Shown: positions 1 through 8,421, numbered from the stretch's first letter. The stretch: 64,000 nt of DNA from Antrihabitans stalactiti (GCF_012932915.1 NZ_VCQU01000005.1:248001-312000); one strand, 5' to 3'. The notes: generated from the sequence alone by a model not told the origin. A program made the numbers and translations.

Positions 1-47
1 GGCCGGTCACTTGGCAGTGGGCGGACATGCTCGATCCTTCCTGTTAA

Positions 48-62
48 CGACAATGATTTTCG
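48..62. promoter_or_regulatory. Zur-type operator
   Basis: The sequence CGACAATGATTTTCG is an imperfect 7-1-7 inverted repeat (CGACAAT-G-ATTTTCG, six of seven positions complementary). Read on the minus strand it contains GAAAATCATTGTCG, which closely resembles the mycobacterial zinc-uptake-regulator box. It sits 32 bases before the ATG at 95 of a CobW-family gene of a class that is Zur-controlled in mycobacteria. Zinc repression is inferred from this match and context. Confidence 0.6.
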
Positions 63-94
63 ACAACGTCGTTCGGTCACGCTACTCTTCGTCC

Positions 95-1360
95 ATGCTT
101 AATGAAAATCGTTACCGATTGCGCACTCCGGTCGTGATCGTCGCAGGTTGGTCGGGTGCGACGGAGGCAGCCGTGAAATCCCTGGTCGACGGCGGGACCG
201 TTGTCGTCGCGCACGACCTCGACCGCGTTCACGACGGCATCGTCCGGCGCACAGTGACGACCAAGACGTCGCAACGGTCCTCGATTCTGGAGTTGGCGCA
301 CGGTTGCGTGACCTGCACGCTTCGCGAAGATCTCCTGCCCATGCTCCGGAAGCTGAGCAGGCGCAGTTCGGTGCAGCGGATCGTCCTCGCGCTGGACCGC
401 GTTCTCGAACCCGAAGCGGTGTGTTGGGCAATCGAGCACGTCGCCGTGGCGGGGGTCGTCGGGCAACTGGACGGTCCGGCGATCGACGACGTTCGGGTCG
501 AGGCCGTTCTCACCTGCATCGACGCGGCGACGTGGCTGGCCGACGCGACGACCGATGACGTGCTCGCCGATCGTGGTGTGCGCAGCGGTGCAGCTGACGA
601 TCGGACAGTCGCGCAGCTCGTCGTCGGGCAGGTGGGCTTTGCCGACGCGCTGGTAATCAGCGGTGCGCCGACCGACCCATGGGAGGAAGCGCAACTGACG
701 GCTGTGCTGGCACGGTTGGCGCCGCGAGCGCCGATCGTCTGGGCGGGATCGAATAACGAGGTCGATGCCGAGACGTTGCTGCGGTCTGTGCCCGCGGATT
801 CCCGCCGGGCACAGATCGACGACGCGCACGGACCACTATTGCGGGGACAGCCGCCGCTGGGCAGCGACGGGAGCGTCGAGATCGTGGAATTCACGGCCGA
901 TCGACCGTTTCACCCGGACCGGTTCCACGACGCCATCGACACATTGCTCGACGGCGTTGTGACCGCACATGGCCGGGTGTGGGTGGCGACTCAGCCGGAC
1001 CGCGCGCTGTGGTTGCAGTCGGCGGGTGGCGGCCTGCGCATCGGCGACGGCGGTCGTTGGCTGGCAGCGATGACTGCCGCAGAACAGGGCCAGGTCACAC
1101 CTGATCGAATCGCGATGGCTGCGGCCCGCTGGGACGACCGGTTCGGCGACCGCGACACCTCGATCGTCGCCCTGGTCCATGCCGCCGACCCGTCCGAGAT
1201 CACCCGGGCGATGCAGTGGGCGTTGGTCACCGACGAGGAATTGCGTCGGGAGAGCGAGTGGCCGCAGTGGCACGACCCCTTCGGTAGCGGGCACGAAGAT
1301 CCCTGCGGGACAAGCGAATCACCCTATCGAGGATCGACGAGGGGGTCAGGCAACGGCTGA
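95..1360 (+). CDS. CobW/G3E-family Zn-responsive protein (Mrf/Rv0106-like)
   Basis: This 421-residue protein resembles the mycobacterial Zur-regulated CobW-family group (Rv0106; Mrf, the factor that recruits the hibernation protein MPY to zinc-starved ribosomes). The family stretch HGCVTCTLREDL is present around residues 69-80, with Cys71 and Cys74 in place of the CxCC metal-binding motif of G3E chaperones. The N-terminal VIVAGWSGATEAAV lacks the GKT of a P-loop, as I recall for Rv0106, so GTPase activity is doubtful. A C-terminal CobW_C-like domain follows. The ATG at 95 was chosen because the open frame upstream crosses the putative Zur box. The product probably acts in zinc limitation. Whether it is the true Mrf orthologue cannot be decided here, because alternative ribosomal protein genes are not in view. 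Confidence 0.75.
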   Translation: MLNENRYRLRTPVVIVAGWSGATEAAVKSLVDGGTVVVAHDLDRVHDGIVRRTVTTKTSQRSSILELAHGCVTCTLREDLLPMLRKLSRRSSVQRIVLALDRVLEPEAVCWAIEHVAVAGVVGQLDGPAIDDVRVEAVLTCIDAATWLADATTDDVLADRGVRSGAADDRTVAQLVVGQVGFADALVISGAPTDPWEEAQLTAVLARLAPRAPIVWAGSNNEVDAETLLRSVPADSRRAQIDDAHGPLLRGQPPLGSDGSVEIVEFTADRPFHPDRFHDAIDTLLDGVVTAHGRVWVATQPDRALWLQSAGGGLRIGDGGRWLAAMTAAEQGQVTPDRIAMAAARWDDRFGDRDTSIVALVHAADPSEITRAMQWALVTDEELRRESEWPQWHDPFGSGHEDPCGTSESPYRGSTRGSGNG

Positions 1361-1405
1361 CGGCAAGTATGGGAGGCGGCGCCCTGTGTGATTAACCGCA
1401 CGGCC

Positions 1406-1424
1406 ATTCTCAGACAGATCTCAG
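1406..1424 (+). promoter_or_regulatory. MprA box upstream of mprA
   Basis: Two direct 8-mers, ATTCTCAG (1406-1413) and GATCTCAG (1417-1424), are separated by 3 bases and lie 22 bases before the mprA ATG. MprA of M. tuberculosis is known to bind two loosely conserved 8-bp direct repeats ending in CTCAG-like sequence and to regulate its own operon. The same arrangement recurs before pepD, so autoregulation is likely. Confidence 0.7.
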
Positions 1425-1446
1425 TCGTGAAGGCCACACTGTTGAC

Positions 1447-2133
1447 ATGCGCATATTGGTAGTCGACGACGACCGTGCGGTGCGCGAATCGCTGCGGCGC
1501 TCGCTGACCTTCAACGGGTACACCGTCGATCTCGCGGTCGATGGCATGGACGCGTTGGACAAGACAACGTCAGCGCGTCCCGATGCCCTCGTCCTCGATG
1601 TCATGATGCCCAAGCTCGATGGGCTGGAGGTTTGCCGACGGCTGCGCAGCACTGGTGACGATTTGCCGATCCTCGTGCTGACCGCGCGTGACTCGGTATC
1701 GGAGCGGGTGGCCGGGCTGGACGCCGGGGCAGACGACTACCTGCCAAAGCCGTTCGCGCTGGAAGAACTCTTGGCGCGACTTCGCGCCTTGCTCCGCCGC
1801 GCGGTCCCGGAAGTCGGGATCGATTCGGAGGCCATGCAGTTCGCCGATCTCTGTCTGGATCCGATCACGCGTGAGGTCACGCGTGGGGAGCGGTCGATCA
1901 GCTTGACGCGCACTGAGTTCTCGCTACTCGAGATGTTGATGGCCAATCCGCGGCGCGTGTTGACCCGCAGCAGAATTCTCGAAGAAGTGTGGGGATACGA
2001 CTTCCCGACCTCGGGGAACGCGCTGGAGGTCTACGTCGGCTACCTGCGTCGCAAGACCGAGGCGGACGGCGAGCCTCGGCTCATCCATACGGTCCGCGGG
2101 GTCGGGTACGTCCTTCGCGAGACGCCGCCGTGA
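1447..2133 (+). CDS. mprA: MprA, OmpR-family response regulator
   Basis: MprA is the response regulator of the MprAB envelope-stress two-component system. The 228-residue protein has a receiver domain (residues 1-120) with acidic pocket DDD at 7-9, phospho-acceptor Asp51 in VLDVMMP, and the switch segment [20 protein letters not shown], followed by a winged-helix DNA-binding domain (about 130-225). The receiver is nearly identical to M. tuberculosis MprA as I recall it. Its stop overlaps the GTG of mprB (GTGA), so the two are translationally coupled. A direct-repeat MprA box lies just upstream, and a second precedes pepD, giving an autoregulated mprA-mprB-pepD unit. Confidence 0.97.
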   Translation: MRILVVDDDRAVRESLRRSLTFNGYTVDLAVDGMDALDKTTSARPDALVLDVMMPKLDGLEVCRRLRSTGDDLPILVLTARDSVSERVAGLDAGADDYLPKPFALEELLARLRALLRRAVPEVGIDSEAMQFADLCLDPITREVTRGERSISLTRTEFSLLEMLMANPRRVLTRSRILEEVWGYDFPTSGNALEVYVGYLRRKTEADGEPRLIHTVRGVGYVLRETPP

Positions 2134-3659
2134 GGTTTGCTCCACATCTACCCGGTCAGGGCGGCGAACACCATTCCAACGCCCTGACCAACGGTCCGTC
2201 GTCGGGCCATGTGGTCGCACCGATCGGCCGGGTCGGCAGTGCGAACGAGATGCGGCCACCGATGCCGTTGACCCGATCGGTGTCGTTGCGGTGGCGCGTG
2301 ACTTTGCTGGCCGCGTCGGTGGTGGCGATTGCGGTGGCAGTCATGGCAATTGCCGCGTACGCGGTCGTCGCCAGAGCGCTGTACGCCGACGTCGACTCGC
2401 AATTGAAAGCGCGCGCTGCGACGCTGATCGACAACAACGTCGACGCCTTCGATGTCCGAAGCGTCGGCTTCGCGACGTTCTATTCCAAAGACGTCAGCGT
2501 CGCCCTGATCTTTCCGGACCTGCAGTTCTACATGCCCCCAGGCTCGCATCCGCCGATCGGTAGTGACGAAATCGCAGTTGCACGTGGCGACAGCGACTTC
2601 GCATTGCACACCGTCGACCATCAGCGGGTGCTCACTGCACGCACCGATTCCGGCACGACTCTCGTTATCGCGCAACGACTGGAGCCGACCAGCGAAGTGC
2701 TCGACCGGCTGGCCTGGGTGCTCTTCATCGTCGGCGGGTGTGGCGTCGTGCTGGCCGCAGTGGCAGGAACTGCCGTGGGACGCACTGGTTTACGCCCGAT
2801 CGCGCGGTTGACGGCTGCCGCCGAACGGGTCGCCCGGACCGACGACCTGACGCCTATCCCGGTGACCGGCAACGACGAATTGGCCAGGCTGACCGAGAGT
2901 TTCAATACGATGCTCCGCGCGCTCGCCGAATCACGCGACCGGCAAAGCAGACTCGTCGCCGATGCCGGCCACGAATTGCGTACGCCGTTGACCTCGTTGC
3001 GAACCAACACCGAATTACTCATTGCTTCCAGTAGGCCTGGGGCGCCACGTATTCCGGCCGAAGACATGGCAGAGCTACGGACGGACGTCGTTGCGCAGAT
3101 CGAGGAATTGTCCACGCTGGTAGGCGATCTCGTCGATCTCGCGCGTGAGGATGCGCCCGAAACGGTGTACGAGCGGGTCGATCTCGGCGATGTCGTCGAG
3201 CGCGCTCTCGAACGAGCGAGGCGGCGCCGCAACGAGATCGAGTTCACGGCGTCGTTGCAGCAATGGTTCGTCTACGGTCACGAGGCAGGCCTGCAGCGTG
3301 CTGTGCTGAACGTGCTCGACAACGCCGCAAAGTGGAGCCCGCCGGGGGAGCAGGTCCGGGTCGTGATGCGGCAGATCGCAGACGGGTTGCTGGAGTTGAC
3401 CGTGGACGACGCGGGTCCGGGGATCCCCGAAGCCGAGCGTGAACTCGTATTCGAGCGGTTCTATCGCACGATGGCGTCGCGGTCCATGCCGGGATCGGGT
3501 CTCGGGTTGGCAATCGTTCGCCAAGTGGTGGTCAAGCACGGTGGCACGATCGCGATCGAGACCTCCTCGCGTGGCGGCGCCGTAATCCGTATCGTCGCCC
3601 CAGGGGAGAGCGACGTGTCGATTTCGGGATCGGAATCGCCGAACGTCTCGGCAAACTGA
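2130..3659 (+). CDS. mprB: MprB, membrane sensor histidine kinase
   Basis: The sensor kinase partner of MprA has 509 residues from the GTG at 2130, which overlaps the mprA stop; the M. tuberculosis protein is about 504. An N-terminal tail is followed by a first membrane helix in [17 protein letters not shown], an extracytoplasmic segment of about 120 residues, a second helix ([18 protein letters not shown]), a HAMP linker, the H-box [15 protein letters not shown] with the phosphorylated His, and an HATPase domain with DNAAKWSP and the G-box GSGLGLAIV. In mycobacteria MprB binds DnaK and extracytoplasmic misfolded protein relieves this; that is family knowledge only. The open frame continues upstream inside mprA but lacks plausibility there. 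Confidence 0.97.
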   Translation: MRFAPHLPGQGGEHHSNALTNGPSSGHVVAPIGRVGSANEMRPPMPLTRSVSLRWRVTLLAASVVAIAVAVMAIAAYAVVARALYADVDSQLKARAATLIDNNVDAFDVRSVGFATFYSKDVSVALIFPDLQFYMPPGSHPPIGSDEIAVARGDSDFALHTVDHQRVLTARTDSGTTLVIAQRLEPTSEVLDRLAWVLFIVGGCGVVLAAVAGTAVGRTGLRPIARLTAAAERVARTDDLTPIPVTGNDELARLTESFNTMLRALAESRDRQSRLVADAGHELRTPLTSLRTNTELLIASSRPGAPRIPAEDMAELRTDVVAQIEELSTLVGDLVDLAREDAPETVYERVDLGDVVERALERARRRRNEIEFTASLQQWFVYGHEAGLQRAVLNVLDNAAKWSPPGEQVRVVMRQIADGLLELTVDDAGPGIPEAERELVFERFYRTMASRSMPGSGLGLAIVRQVVVKHGGTIAIETSSRGGAVIRIVAPGESDVSISGSESPNVSAN

Positions 3660-3665
3660 AAGGGC

Positions 3666-3684
3666 GGTCTCAGTGACCTCTCAG
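3666..3684 (+). promoter_or_regulatory. MprA box upstream of pepD
   Basis: The direct 8-mers GGTCTCAG (3666-3673) and CCTCTCAG (3677-3684) are separated by TGA. They reproduce the layout of the box before mprA and lie 77 bases ahead of the pepD ATG. pepD is a known MprA target in mycobacteria, so this is a well-supported prediction of direct control. Confidence 0.75.
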
Positions 3685-3761
3685 CCGAACAGGACAAGCT
3701 TGACAGCAAACAACGACGAAACATGCCCGCTCATGGGGGCGGACGAACTAAGGCGAGGCTG

Positions 3762-5081
3762 ATGGACACCGAGCACAACCAAGGCGGCTTTCAGGACGGA
3801 TACACCCGCCCGCACACGTACCCTGGCACCGGCGCCTACGCGCCCCAGCAGGGTCCGCAGGGGCCGCCGATGCAGCAGCCGATGCCGCCGCAGTACGCGC
3901 CGAACCAGTCGAACCTGGGGATGGGCTACCCGTCCGAACCGCCGCAGCAGCAACCTCGACGGTCGGGCAAAGCCGGCCTGTTCGCGGGCGCCCTGGTGTT
4001 GGCGCTGGTCAGTGGTGGTGTCGGTGGCGCGGTCGGTGTGTTGGCGACCGATTCCGAGAGCTCGCACACGGAAGAGACCGCCGCATCGACACCCGCGAAG
4101 AACGCGCTCGATGCGCCGAAGCCGAGTTCGAAGCCGACCGAGGCACCTGCAGGTTCGGTGCAGGCCGTCGCCGCCAAGGTGCTCCCCAGCGTCGTGATGA
4201 TCAAGATCGCCGGCGACAAGGTGGAGGGGGAAGGGTCGGGCGTCATCCTGTCCGACGACGGATTGATCCTCACCAACAATCACGTAGCCACGGGTGCGGG
4301 TCCTACCGGCAAATTGACTGTTGCGTTCAACGACGGTTCGACCGCTTCGGCGAAACTGATCGGCGCCGATTCGGTCGCCGACATCGCCGTGATCAAGGTC
4401 GACAAGACCGGTCTGACGCCGATCGAATTCGGTGACTCGTCCGCCGTGCAGGTCGGGCAATTGGTGGTGGCGATCGGTTCGCCGCTCGGGCTTGCGGGCA
4501 CAGTGACCAGCGGCATCGTCTCGTCGCTGAACCGGCCGGTCGCGACCAGCGGCGACGCAGGCAACCAGAACAGCGTGATCGACGCGATCCAGACCGATGC
4601 CGCGATCAACCCCGGCAACTCCGGTGGTGCGCTCGTCGATATGAGCGGCAAGCTGGTCGGAATCAACACCGCGATTGCGACCCTCGGCGGCGACGGCCCA
4701 GAGTCGAAGAGCGGATCCATCGGACTCGGCTTCGCTATCCCGGTCGACCAGGCGCGCAGGATCGCCGAGGAGCTGGTCAAGAACGGCAAGGCGACGCACG
4801 CGTTGATCGGCTTGCAGGTTCCGTCGCAGGACGACGCCAATGGTGCGCGAGTCATCGAGGTGACCCCAGGTAGCGCAGCCGAGAAGGCTGGAATTCCCAA
4901 GGGCGTCATCATCACCAAGATCGACGACCGTCGGATCGACACCGGCGATGCCCTGATCGCCGCCATCCGCTCGCACAAGCCAGGGGACAAGGTGGCGGTG
5001 ACCTACACCGACGACACAGGTCAGAACCAGAAGACTGTCGACGTCACACTCGACGAAGCACCCGCGGAAGGCGGCCGATGA
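3762..5081 (+). CDS. pepD: PepD, HtrA-like serine protease
   Basis: This 439-residue membrane-anchored HtrA protease/chaperone handles envelope stress. The cytoplasmic N-terminus is rich in Gly, Pro and Gln (residues 1-65). A single membrane helix follows (about 70-92), then a trypsin-like domain with the triad His174 (NNHVA), Asp207 (DIAVIKV) and Ser287 (GNSGGAL), and a C-terminal PDZ domain (about 350-435). The ATG at 3762 follows AAGGCGAGGC; an in-frame ATG 39 bases upstream is possible but less like the family. It forms a functional set with mprAB and has its own MprA box. Gene order mprA-mprB-pepD-moaB2 matches M. tuberculosis Rv0981-Rv0984. Confidence 0.95.
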   Translation: MDTEHNQGGFQDGYTRPHTYPGTGAYAPQQGPQGPPMQQPMPPQYAPNQSNLGMGYPSEPPQQQPRRSGKAGLFAGALVLALVSGGVGGAVGVLATDSESSHTEETAASTPAKNALDAPKPSSKPTEAPAGSVQAVAAKVLPSVVMIKIAGDKVEGEGSGVILSDDGLILTNNHVATGAGPTGKLTVAFNDGSTASAKLIGADSVADIAVIKVDKTGLTPIEFGDSSAVQVGQLVVAIGSPLGLAGTVTSGIVSSLNRPVATSGDAGNQNSVIDAIQTDAAINPGNSGGALVDMSGKLVGINTAIATLGGDGPESKSGSIGLGFAIPVDQARRIAEELVKNGKATHALIGLQVPSQDDANGARVIEVTPGSAAEKAGIPKGVIITKIDDRRIDTGDALIAAIRSHKPGDKVAVTYTDDTGQNQKTVDVTLDEAPAEGGR

Positions 5082-5164
5082 TGCAGCGGTCCGGGGAACG
5101 GAGACACCTCACGATTTCCGGGCAGCTAGAACCCCGCGACGGGGGAGCTACTACGGTAGGCATC

Positions 5165-5662
5165 ATGGAAATCGACGCCCCCGTCGCGGGCCGCGCCCTC
5201 GTTGTCATCGTCGACGATCGGATTGCTCACGGCGACAGCAACAACAATGTCGGTCCGGTCGTCACCGAGTTGTTGAACGAGGCCGGCTTTCTCGTCGACG
5301 CAACGGTCGTCGTCTCGGCCGACGAGATCGAGATCCGCAACGCACTCAACACCGCGGTCATCGGCGGCGTGGATCTGGTGATCTCGGTCGGCGGCACGGG
5401 CGTCTCGCCGCGCGATGTCACCCCTGACGCGACGGCCGACGTTCTCGACCGCGAACTCCCTGGGATCAGCGAGGCAATCCGTTCTTCGGGTCTGGCGGCC
5501 GGTGCACTCGACGCCGGACTGTCCCGCGGACTCGTCGGACTCTCGGGCAGCACCCTCGTCGTCAACCTGGCGGCGTCGCGTGCCGCGATTCGCGATGGAA
5601 TGGCCACTCTCACTCCGCTGGCGACACACGTTATCGGCGAATTGTCCGGATTGTTGGAGTAA
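5165..5662 (+). CDS. moaB2: MoaB2/MogA-like molybdenum cofactor biosynthesis protein
   Basis: This 165-residue MogA/MoaB-type molybdopterin-binding protein has the family GGTGVSPRDVTPDAT segment and the GLSRGLVGLSGSTLVVNLA segment that lines the molybdopterin pocket. Family members adenylylate molybdopterin or act in its handling. The ATG at 5165 gives the M. tuberculosis-like start MEID; the open frame upstream, overlapping the pepD stop, encodes sequence that does not look like the family. The gene lies directly behind pepD, a conserved arrangement. Its stop is followed within 5 bases by a small conserved gene. Confidence 0.9.
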   Translation: MEIDAPVAGRALVVIVDDRIAHGDSNNNVGPVVTELLNEAGFLVDATVVVSADEIEIRNALNTAVIGGVDLVISVGGTGVSPRDVTPDATADVLDRELPGISEAIRSSGLAAGALDAGLSRGLVGLSGSTLVVNLAASRAAIRDGMATLTPLATHVIGELSGLLE

Positions 5663-5664
5663 AT

Positions 5665-5856
5665 ATTTCCGACAGCTCTGATCCGAACGAACCGACGTCG
5701 ACCAACCGTCGGTCGATCGATCCTTCCATTTTGGCGCGCGTCTTCGGTGACGTTCTGCCCGACCGGACCAGCGACGAGATCTCCTCGATGAGTACCGCCG
5801 AGTCGGATTCCGGCGACGAATGGATTCGGCGCCAAGTTCCGCCTCATCACGGGTGA
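5665..5856 (+). CDS. Small conserved actinobacterial protein, apparent ATT start
   Basis: The frame encodes about 63 residues, with SIDPSILARVFGDVLP in the middle and a C-terminus ending WIRRQVPPHHG. A small protein of this pattern (LA.VFGDVLP then PPHHG) is recurrent after moaB-like genes in actinobacteria. No ATG, GTG or TTG is available in frame between the moaB2 end and the conserved core. GGAG at 5656-5659, inside the last moaB2 codons, is followed after 5 bases by ATT at 5665, so an ATT start coupled to moaB2 is the best reading. Function unknown. Confidence 0.65.
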   Translation: MSDSSDPNEPTSTNRRSIDPSILARVFGDVLPDRTSDEISSMSTAESDSGDEWIRRQVPPHHG

Positions 5857-6266
5857 TTTGCCCGGTACGAAGCGATTGTTGCGTTCTTGCAATCTTTGTG
5901 TCATCGGTGTTAACCCGCAGGTCAGAGCCCTGTAGATGATCTTGGATGTGAGCCAGATCATGGGCAAAAGGTGTAATACCGGCAAGTGTGACGTACATCA
6001 CATCCACGCCTCGCTGAGGCGTCGTTGCCCCATCGTTACGTGACAGTTAGTGTCCTGATGCGAGTCAGATCTTGAACTGGACTAAGCGATCTCGAACCGG
6101 AGTGATTCCCGGACGACTCGCGCAATCGGACAAATTGCTGCAATACTTGCTCGAGTAACGTTTTCGCATCGAGTTTGCAGCGATGGTTTCGTTTGGTCCG
6201 GCTCGGGCCACTCATCAGCCACGACGGTCGCGGCTGATACCGCCCCTCGCCAGGCGGACAACTGAA
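5857..6266. other. Porin upstream region (no gene seen)
   Basis: This 410-base stretch between the small gene and the porin holds the CRP-type site and presumably the porin promoter. I found no convincing coding sequence on either strand. Frames that run across it on the minus strand are continuations of shadows of moaB2 and the porin. Confidence 0.6.
5987..6002. promoter_or_regulatory. CRP/GlxR-type cAMP receptor protein site
   Basis: TGTGACGTACATCACA is an exact TGTGA-N6-TCACA inverted repeat, the consensus for CRP-family regulators (E. coli CRP, corynebacterial GlxR, mycobacterial Rv3676). A second, imperfect copy, TGTGAGCCAGATCATG, lies at 5947-5962. Both are about 265-320 bases upstream of the porin start. 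cAMP-linked control of the porin is inferred; the distance means the transcription start must lie well upstream of the ATG. Confidence 0.6.
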
Positions 6267-6956
6267 ATGAATGGATGGATGATGACGGAAACACGTACGT
6301 CGCGTCAGCGCCGTGGGCTCGGCTTCGTGCGCGCGATCGCGGTATCGACTGTCGCCGCTGTCGGTTTGGTGCTCGCGAACAGCGGTGCTGCATCCGCTGG
6401 AATCGACGGATCGGCCTTCGTTGTCGACGGCAGCGGCACCCGGATCGAAGCGCAGACTGCAGACACGAGCGTCAGCTTCGTGCCGCCGCTCGATGGCAAC
6501 CCCGTGAGCCGTGAATTCTTCCACAGCGGCCGTGCAGCATTCGTCGCGGCCGACGGTTTCGAAGGAACGATCACGATCGGTTACCAGGTCGGTTTCCCGG
6601 CGACCGCCGACGGTCGCGTGTACTTCAAGGCTCAGACCCCGAACCTGGAGGTCGACTTCGGCCTCGGCGCATTCTTCGATGGTGATAGCAAAACTAATGG
6701 TCTGGGCGTGGATGTCCTGCTCACCGACCTGATCCCGGTCGTCGGCTTCGAGGTGGGCGCGAGCTTCGGTCCGGGCATCGTCTCGGTCGACGTCGCGTCG
6801 GGCTCGATCAAGGGCGGCGGCGGCAGTATCGCAATCGGCGGCATCCAGGGCACCGTTACCGGTGTGCTCGGCCAGACGAGCATCCGTCCGTACGTCAAGG
6901 TCGTCAGCAGCAACGGAGACACGGTCGTCGCATACGGCCCGATCTTCCGCAACTGA
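6267..6956 (+). CDS. MspA-family outer-membrane porin
   Basis: The protein (229 residues from the ATG at 6267; ATGs at 6279 and 6282 are alternatives) forms water-filled channels through the mycolate outer membrane. After a charged N-terminus there is a signal peptide (AIAVSTVAAVGLVLANSGAAS, cleavage after ASA). The mature part has typical MspA-family features: a Ser/Gly-rich beta-strand pattern, the LDGNPVSREFFHSGRA segment, GYQVGFP, and the C-terminal TSIRPYVKVVSSNGDTVV strand pair. Nocardial NfpA/NfpB and rhodococcal PorA belong here. It is monocistronic, ending in a strong hairpin. It and the next gene are inserted between moaB2 and mscL, which are nearly adjacent in M. tuberculosis. Confidence 0.9.
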   Translation: MNGWMMTETRTSRQRRGLGFVRAIAVSTVAAVGLVLANSGAASAGIDGSAFVVDGSGTRIEAQTADTSVSFVPPLDGNPVSREFFHSGRAAFVAADGFEGTITIGYQVGFPATADGRVYFKAQTPNLEVDFGLGAFFDGDSKTNGLGVDVLLTDLIPVVGFEVGASFGPGIVSVDVASGSIKGGGGSIAIGGIQGTVTGVLGQTSIRPYVKVVSSNGDTVVAYGPIFRN

Positions 6957-6987
6957 TAACCCGGTCGATGCTGACCACGTAGACACA

Positions 6988-7020
6988 CTGTGCCCGACCG
7001 GGGTTCCCGGTCGGGCACAG
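6988..7020. terminator. Terminator after porin
   Basis: A perfect 14-bp stem (6988-7001 with 7007-7020) closes a 5-base loop and is followed by TACTTT. It lies 31 bases after the porin stop. Confidence 0.85.
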
Positions 7021-7132
7021 TACTTTCAGCGCAAACTTTGGCGCGTGCCGAGTGAGGCTGTCCTAAATCACGTACGCTATCGAGACACTCTGTCGAACGC
7101 AGATGGTGCTTTCAGAAAGCTGAGCAAGACTG

Positions 7133-7843
7133 ATGAATCTACGATCACTCGTTCCCATGACGGCGTTGGCCGTCACCTGCCTCGGTATCGCGTCGGGCAC
7201 AGCAAACGGTGCTCCGGCCGTTCCGGTCACGTACGAAGCAACAATGACCAGCAATTCGATCGTGACGGTCCTGCGCGATGGCACCTTCGGACTGACGGCC
7301 GACGGTAGCGCGGTGTCGGTCACTGACAAAGCCGGCAATCTGATCACCAACATTCCGTTGACGATCCCGTACGCCAACACAATTTACCCTGTGGCGCAGC
7401 GCATTTCGGAGAACAACACCAAGCTGGAGCTGACGCCCATAGCGAAGCCGGTTAGCGCGGTTGCTAATCCGCTTCCGGTCACGCCCGTCGCAACTAACGA
7501 AGAAAACGACATGGCGAAGGCAGCGTTCATGGACCAGTTCCGTGCGCCGCAGGTCGGCATCGGTGCCATTCTCGGCGGCCTTGTCGGACTCGTTGCCGGT
7601 TGCGTTATCGGGCTGCCGCTTTGGGTCATCGGCTGCGTTCCAGTCGGTCTCGCAGGCACCGCGTTGGGTGCGACCACCGGGGCAGCGATCGCCGGTGGCG
7701 AACCGCTCTTCTCCTCGATCAACGATGTGTACATCACCCTGATCGGCGCGCCGTGGACTTCGCCGTTCTACAAGAACCCGAACAACGGGCTCGCGCTCAT
7801 CGACCCGCCCGCGCCGTCGGCACCCTTGGTAACGGAGCGGTAA
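7133..7843 (+). CDS. Secreted protein with glycine-zipper segment, unknown function
   Basis: This 236-residue protein begins with a signal peptide (MTALAVTCLGIASGTANGA). A beta-rich domain of about 100 residues is followed by a strongly hydrophobic Gly-rich stretch (about 140-190; GAILGGLVGLVAG, GLAGTALGATTGAAIAGG) that resembles glycine-zipper membrane segments, and a Pro-rich tail. I do not recognise a named family. The zipper suggests membrane insertion or oligomerisation in the envelope. It sits between the porin and mscL and has its own strong terminator, so it is probably transcribed alone. Confidence 0.75.
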   Translation: MNLRSLVPMTALAVTCLGIASGTANGAPAVPVTYEATMTSNSIVTVLRDGTFGLTADGSAVSVTDKAGNLITNIPLTIPYANTIYPVAQRISENNTKLELTPIAKPVSAVANPLPVTPVATNEENDMAKAAFMDQFRAPQVGIGAILGGLVGLVAGCVIGLPLWVIGCVPVGLAGTALGATTGAAIAGGEPLFSSINDVYITLIGAPWTSPFYKNPNNGLALIDPPAPSAPLVTER

Positions 7844-7860
7844 GCAGTCGACAGCCAGAA

Positions 7861-7895
7861 ATTAGGGCCCACCGTCGCTGACGGTGGGCCCTAAT
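7861..7895. terminator. Bidirectional terminator between secreted gene and mscL
   Basis: A perfect 16-bp stem (7861-7876 with 7880-7895) has a GCT loop and is followed by TTTTGT on the plus strand. It lies between the convergent genes ending at 7843 and 7908 and can serve both. Confidence 0.85.
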
Positions 7896-7907
7896 TTTGT
7901 GTGTCGA

Positions 7908-8306
7908 TCAGTTGTGCGGCTTTTCGTTCGCGCCGGAAAGCAGGTCGCGAATCTGGATCAGCACGTCGTTGTCGGTGAGCTCCTCGTTGCCTTCCTGGAT
8001 CTTGCGCTTCTTGATGGAGTCGACCGGGACAACCAGTACGAAGTACAGGACCGCAGCGATCAGAACGAAGTTGATGCCTGCGGTGATTACGGTGCCAAGG
8101 TCGACGAACGTTGCTTTGTTGTCGTTCTCGCCGAGCTGGAAGCCCAGTCCGATGCCGCTACTGCCGCCGATGCGAGCGATCAGCGGGTTGATGATGCCGT
8201 CGGTGAACGACTTGACGACAGCGGTGAACGCTGTACCCATGACGAAGGCGATCGCCAGATCGATGATATTGCCTTTGAACAGGAAGTCCTTGAATCCCTT
8301 GAGCAT
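7908..8306 (-). CDS. mscL: Large-conductance mechanosensitive channel MscL
   Basis: The 132-residue MscL pore protein opens on hypo-osmotic membrane tension. The N-terminal MLKGFKDFLFKGNIIDLA and pore helix AFVMGTAFTAVVKSFTDGII are diagnostic. A periplasmic loop, the second helix (FVLIAAVLYFVLVVP) and a charged C-terminal bundle (KKRKIQEGNEELTDNDVL) follow. The start is preceded by GGAG. The gene order mscL after moaB2 is shared with M. tuberculosis (Rv0985c), here separated by the porin insertion. Confidence 0.97.
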   Translation of the reverse strand: MLKGFKDFLFKGNIIDLAIAFVMGTAFTAVVKSFTDGIINPLIARIGGSSGIGLGFQLGENDNKATFVDLGTVITAGINFVLIAAVLYFVLVVPVDSIKKRKIQEGNEELTDNDVLIQIRDLLSGANEKPHN

Positions 8307-8421
8307 CCCGATTTACTCCGATCCAGTTGCTGAGTGTTGTCACGCCTGATATATCCGCAAAAATGCTAGTCGATTAGGGGTATGCCCGCGCGCTAACGCG
8401 ACTCCCGTGGTAGCCCCGTGA

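Noticed and set aside
3681-4976. Long minus-strand open frame opposite pepD
   Set aside because: Arg/Asp-rich composition without motifs; it mirrors the codon structure of a clearly recognisable HtrA protease on the plus strand.
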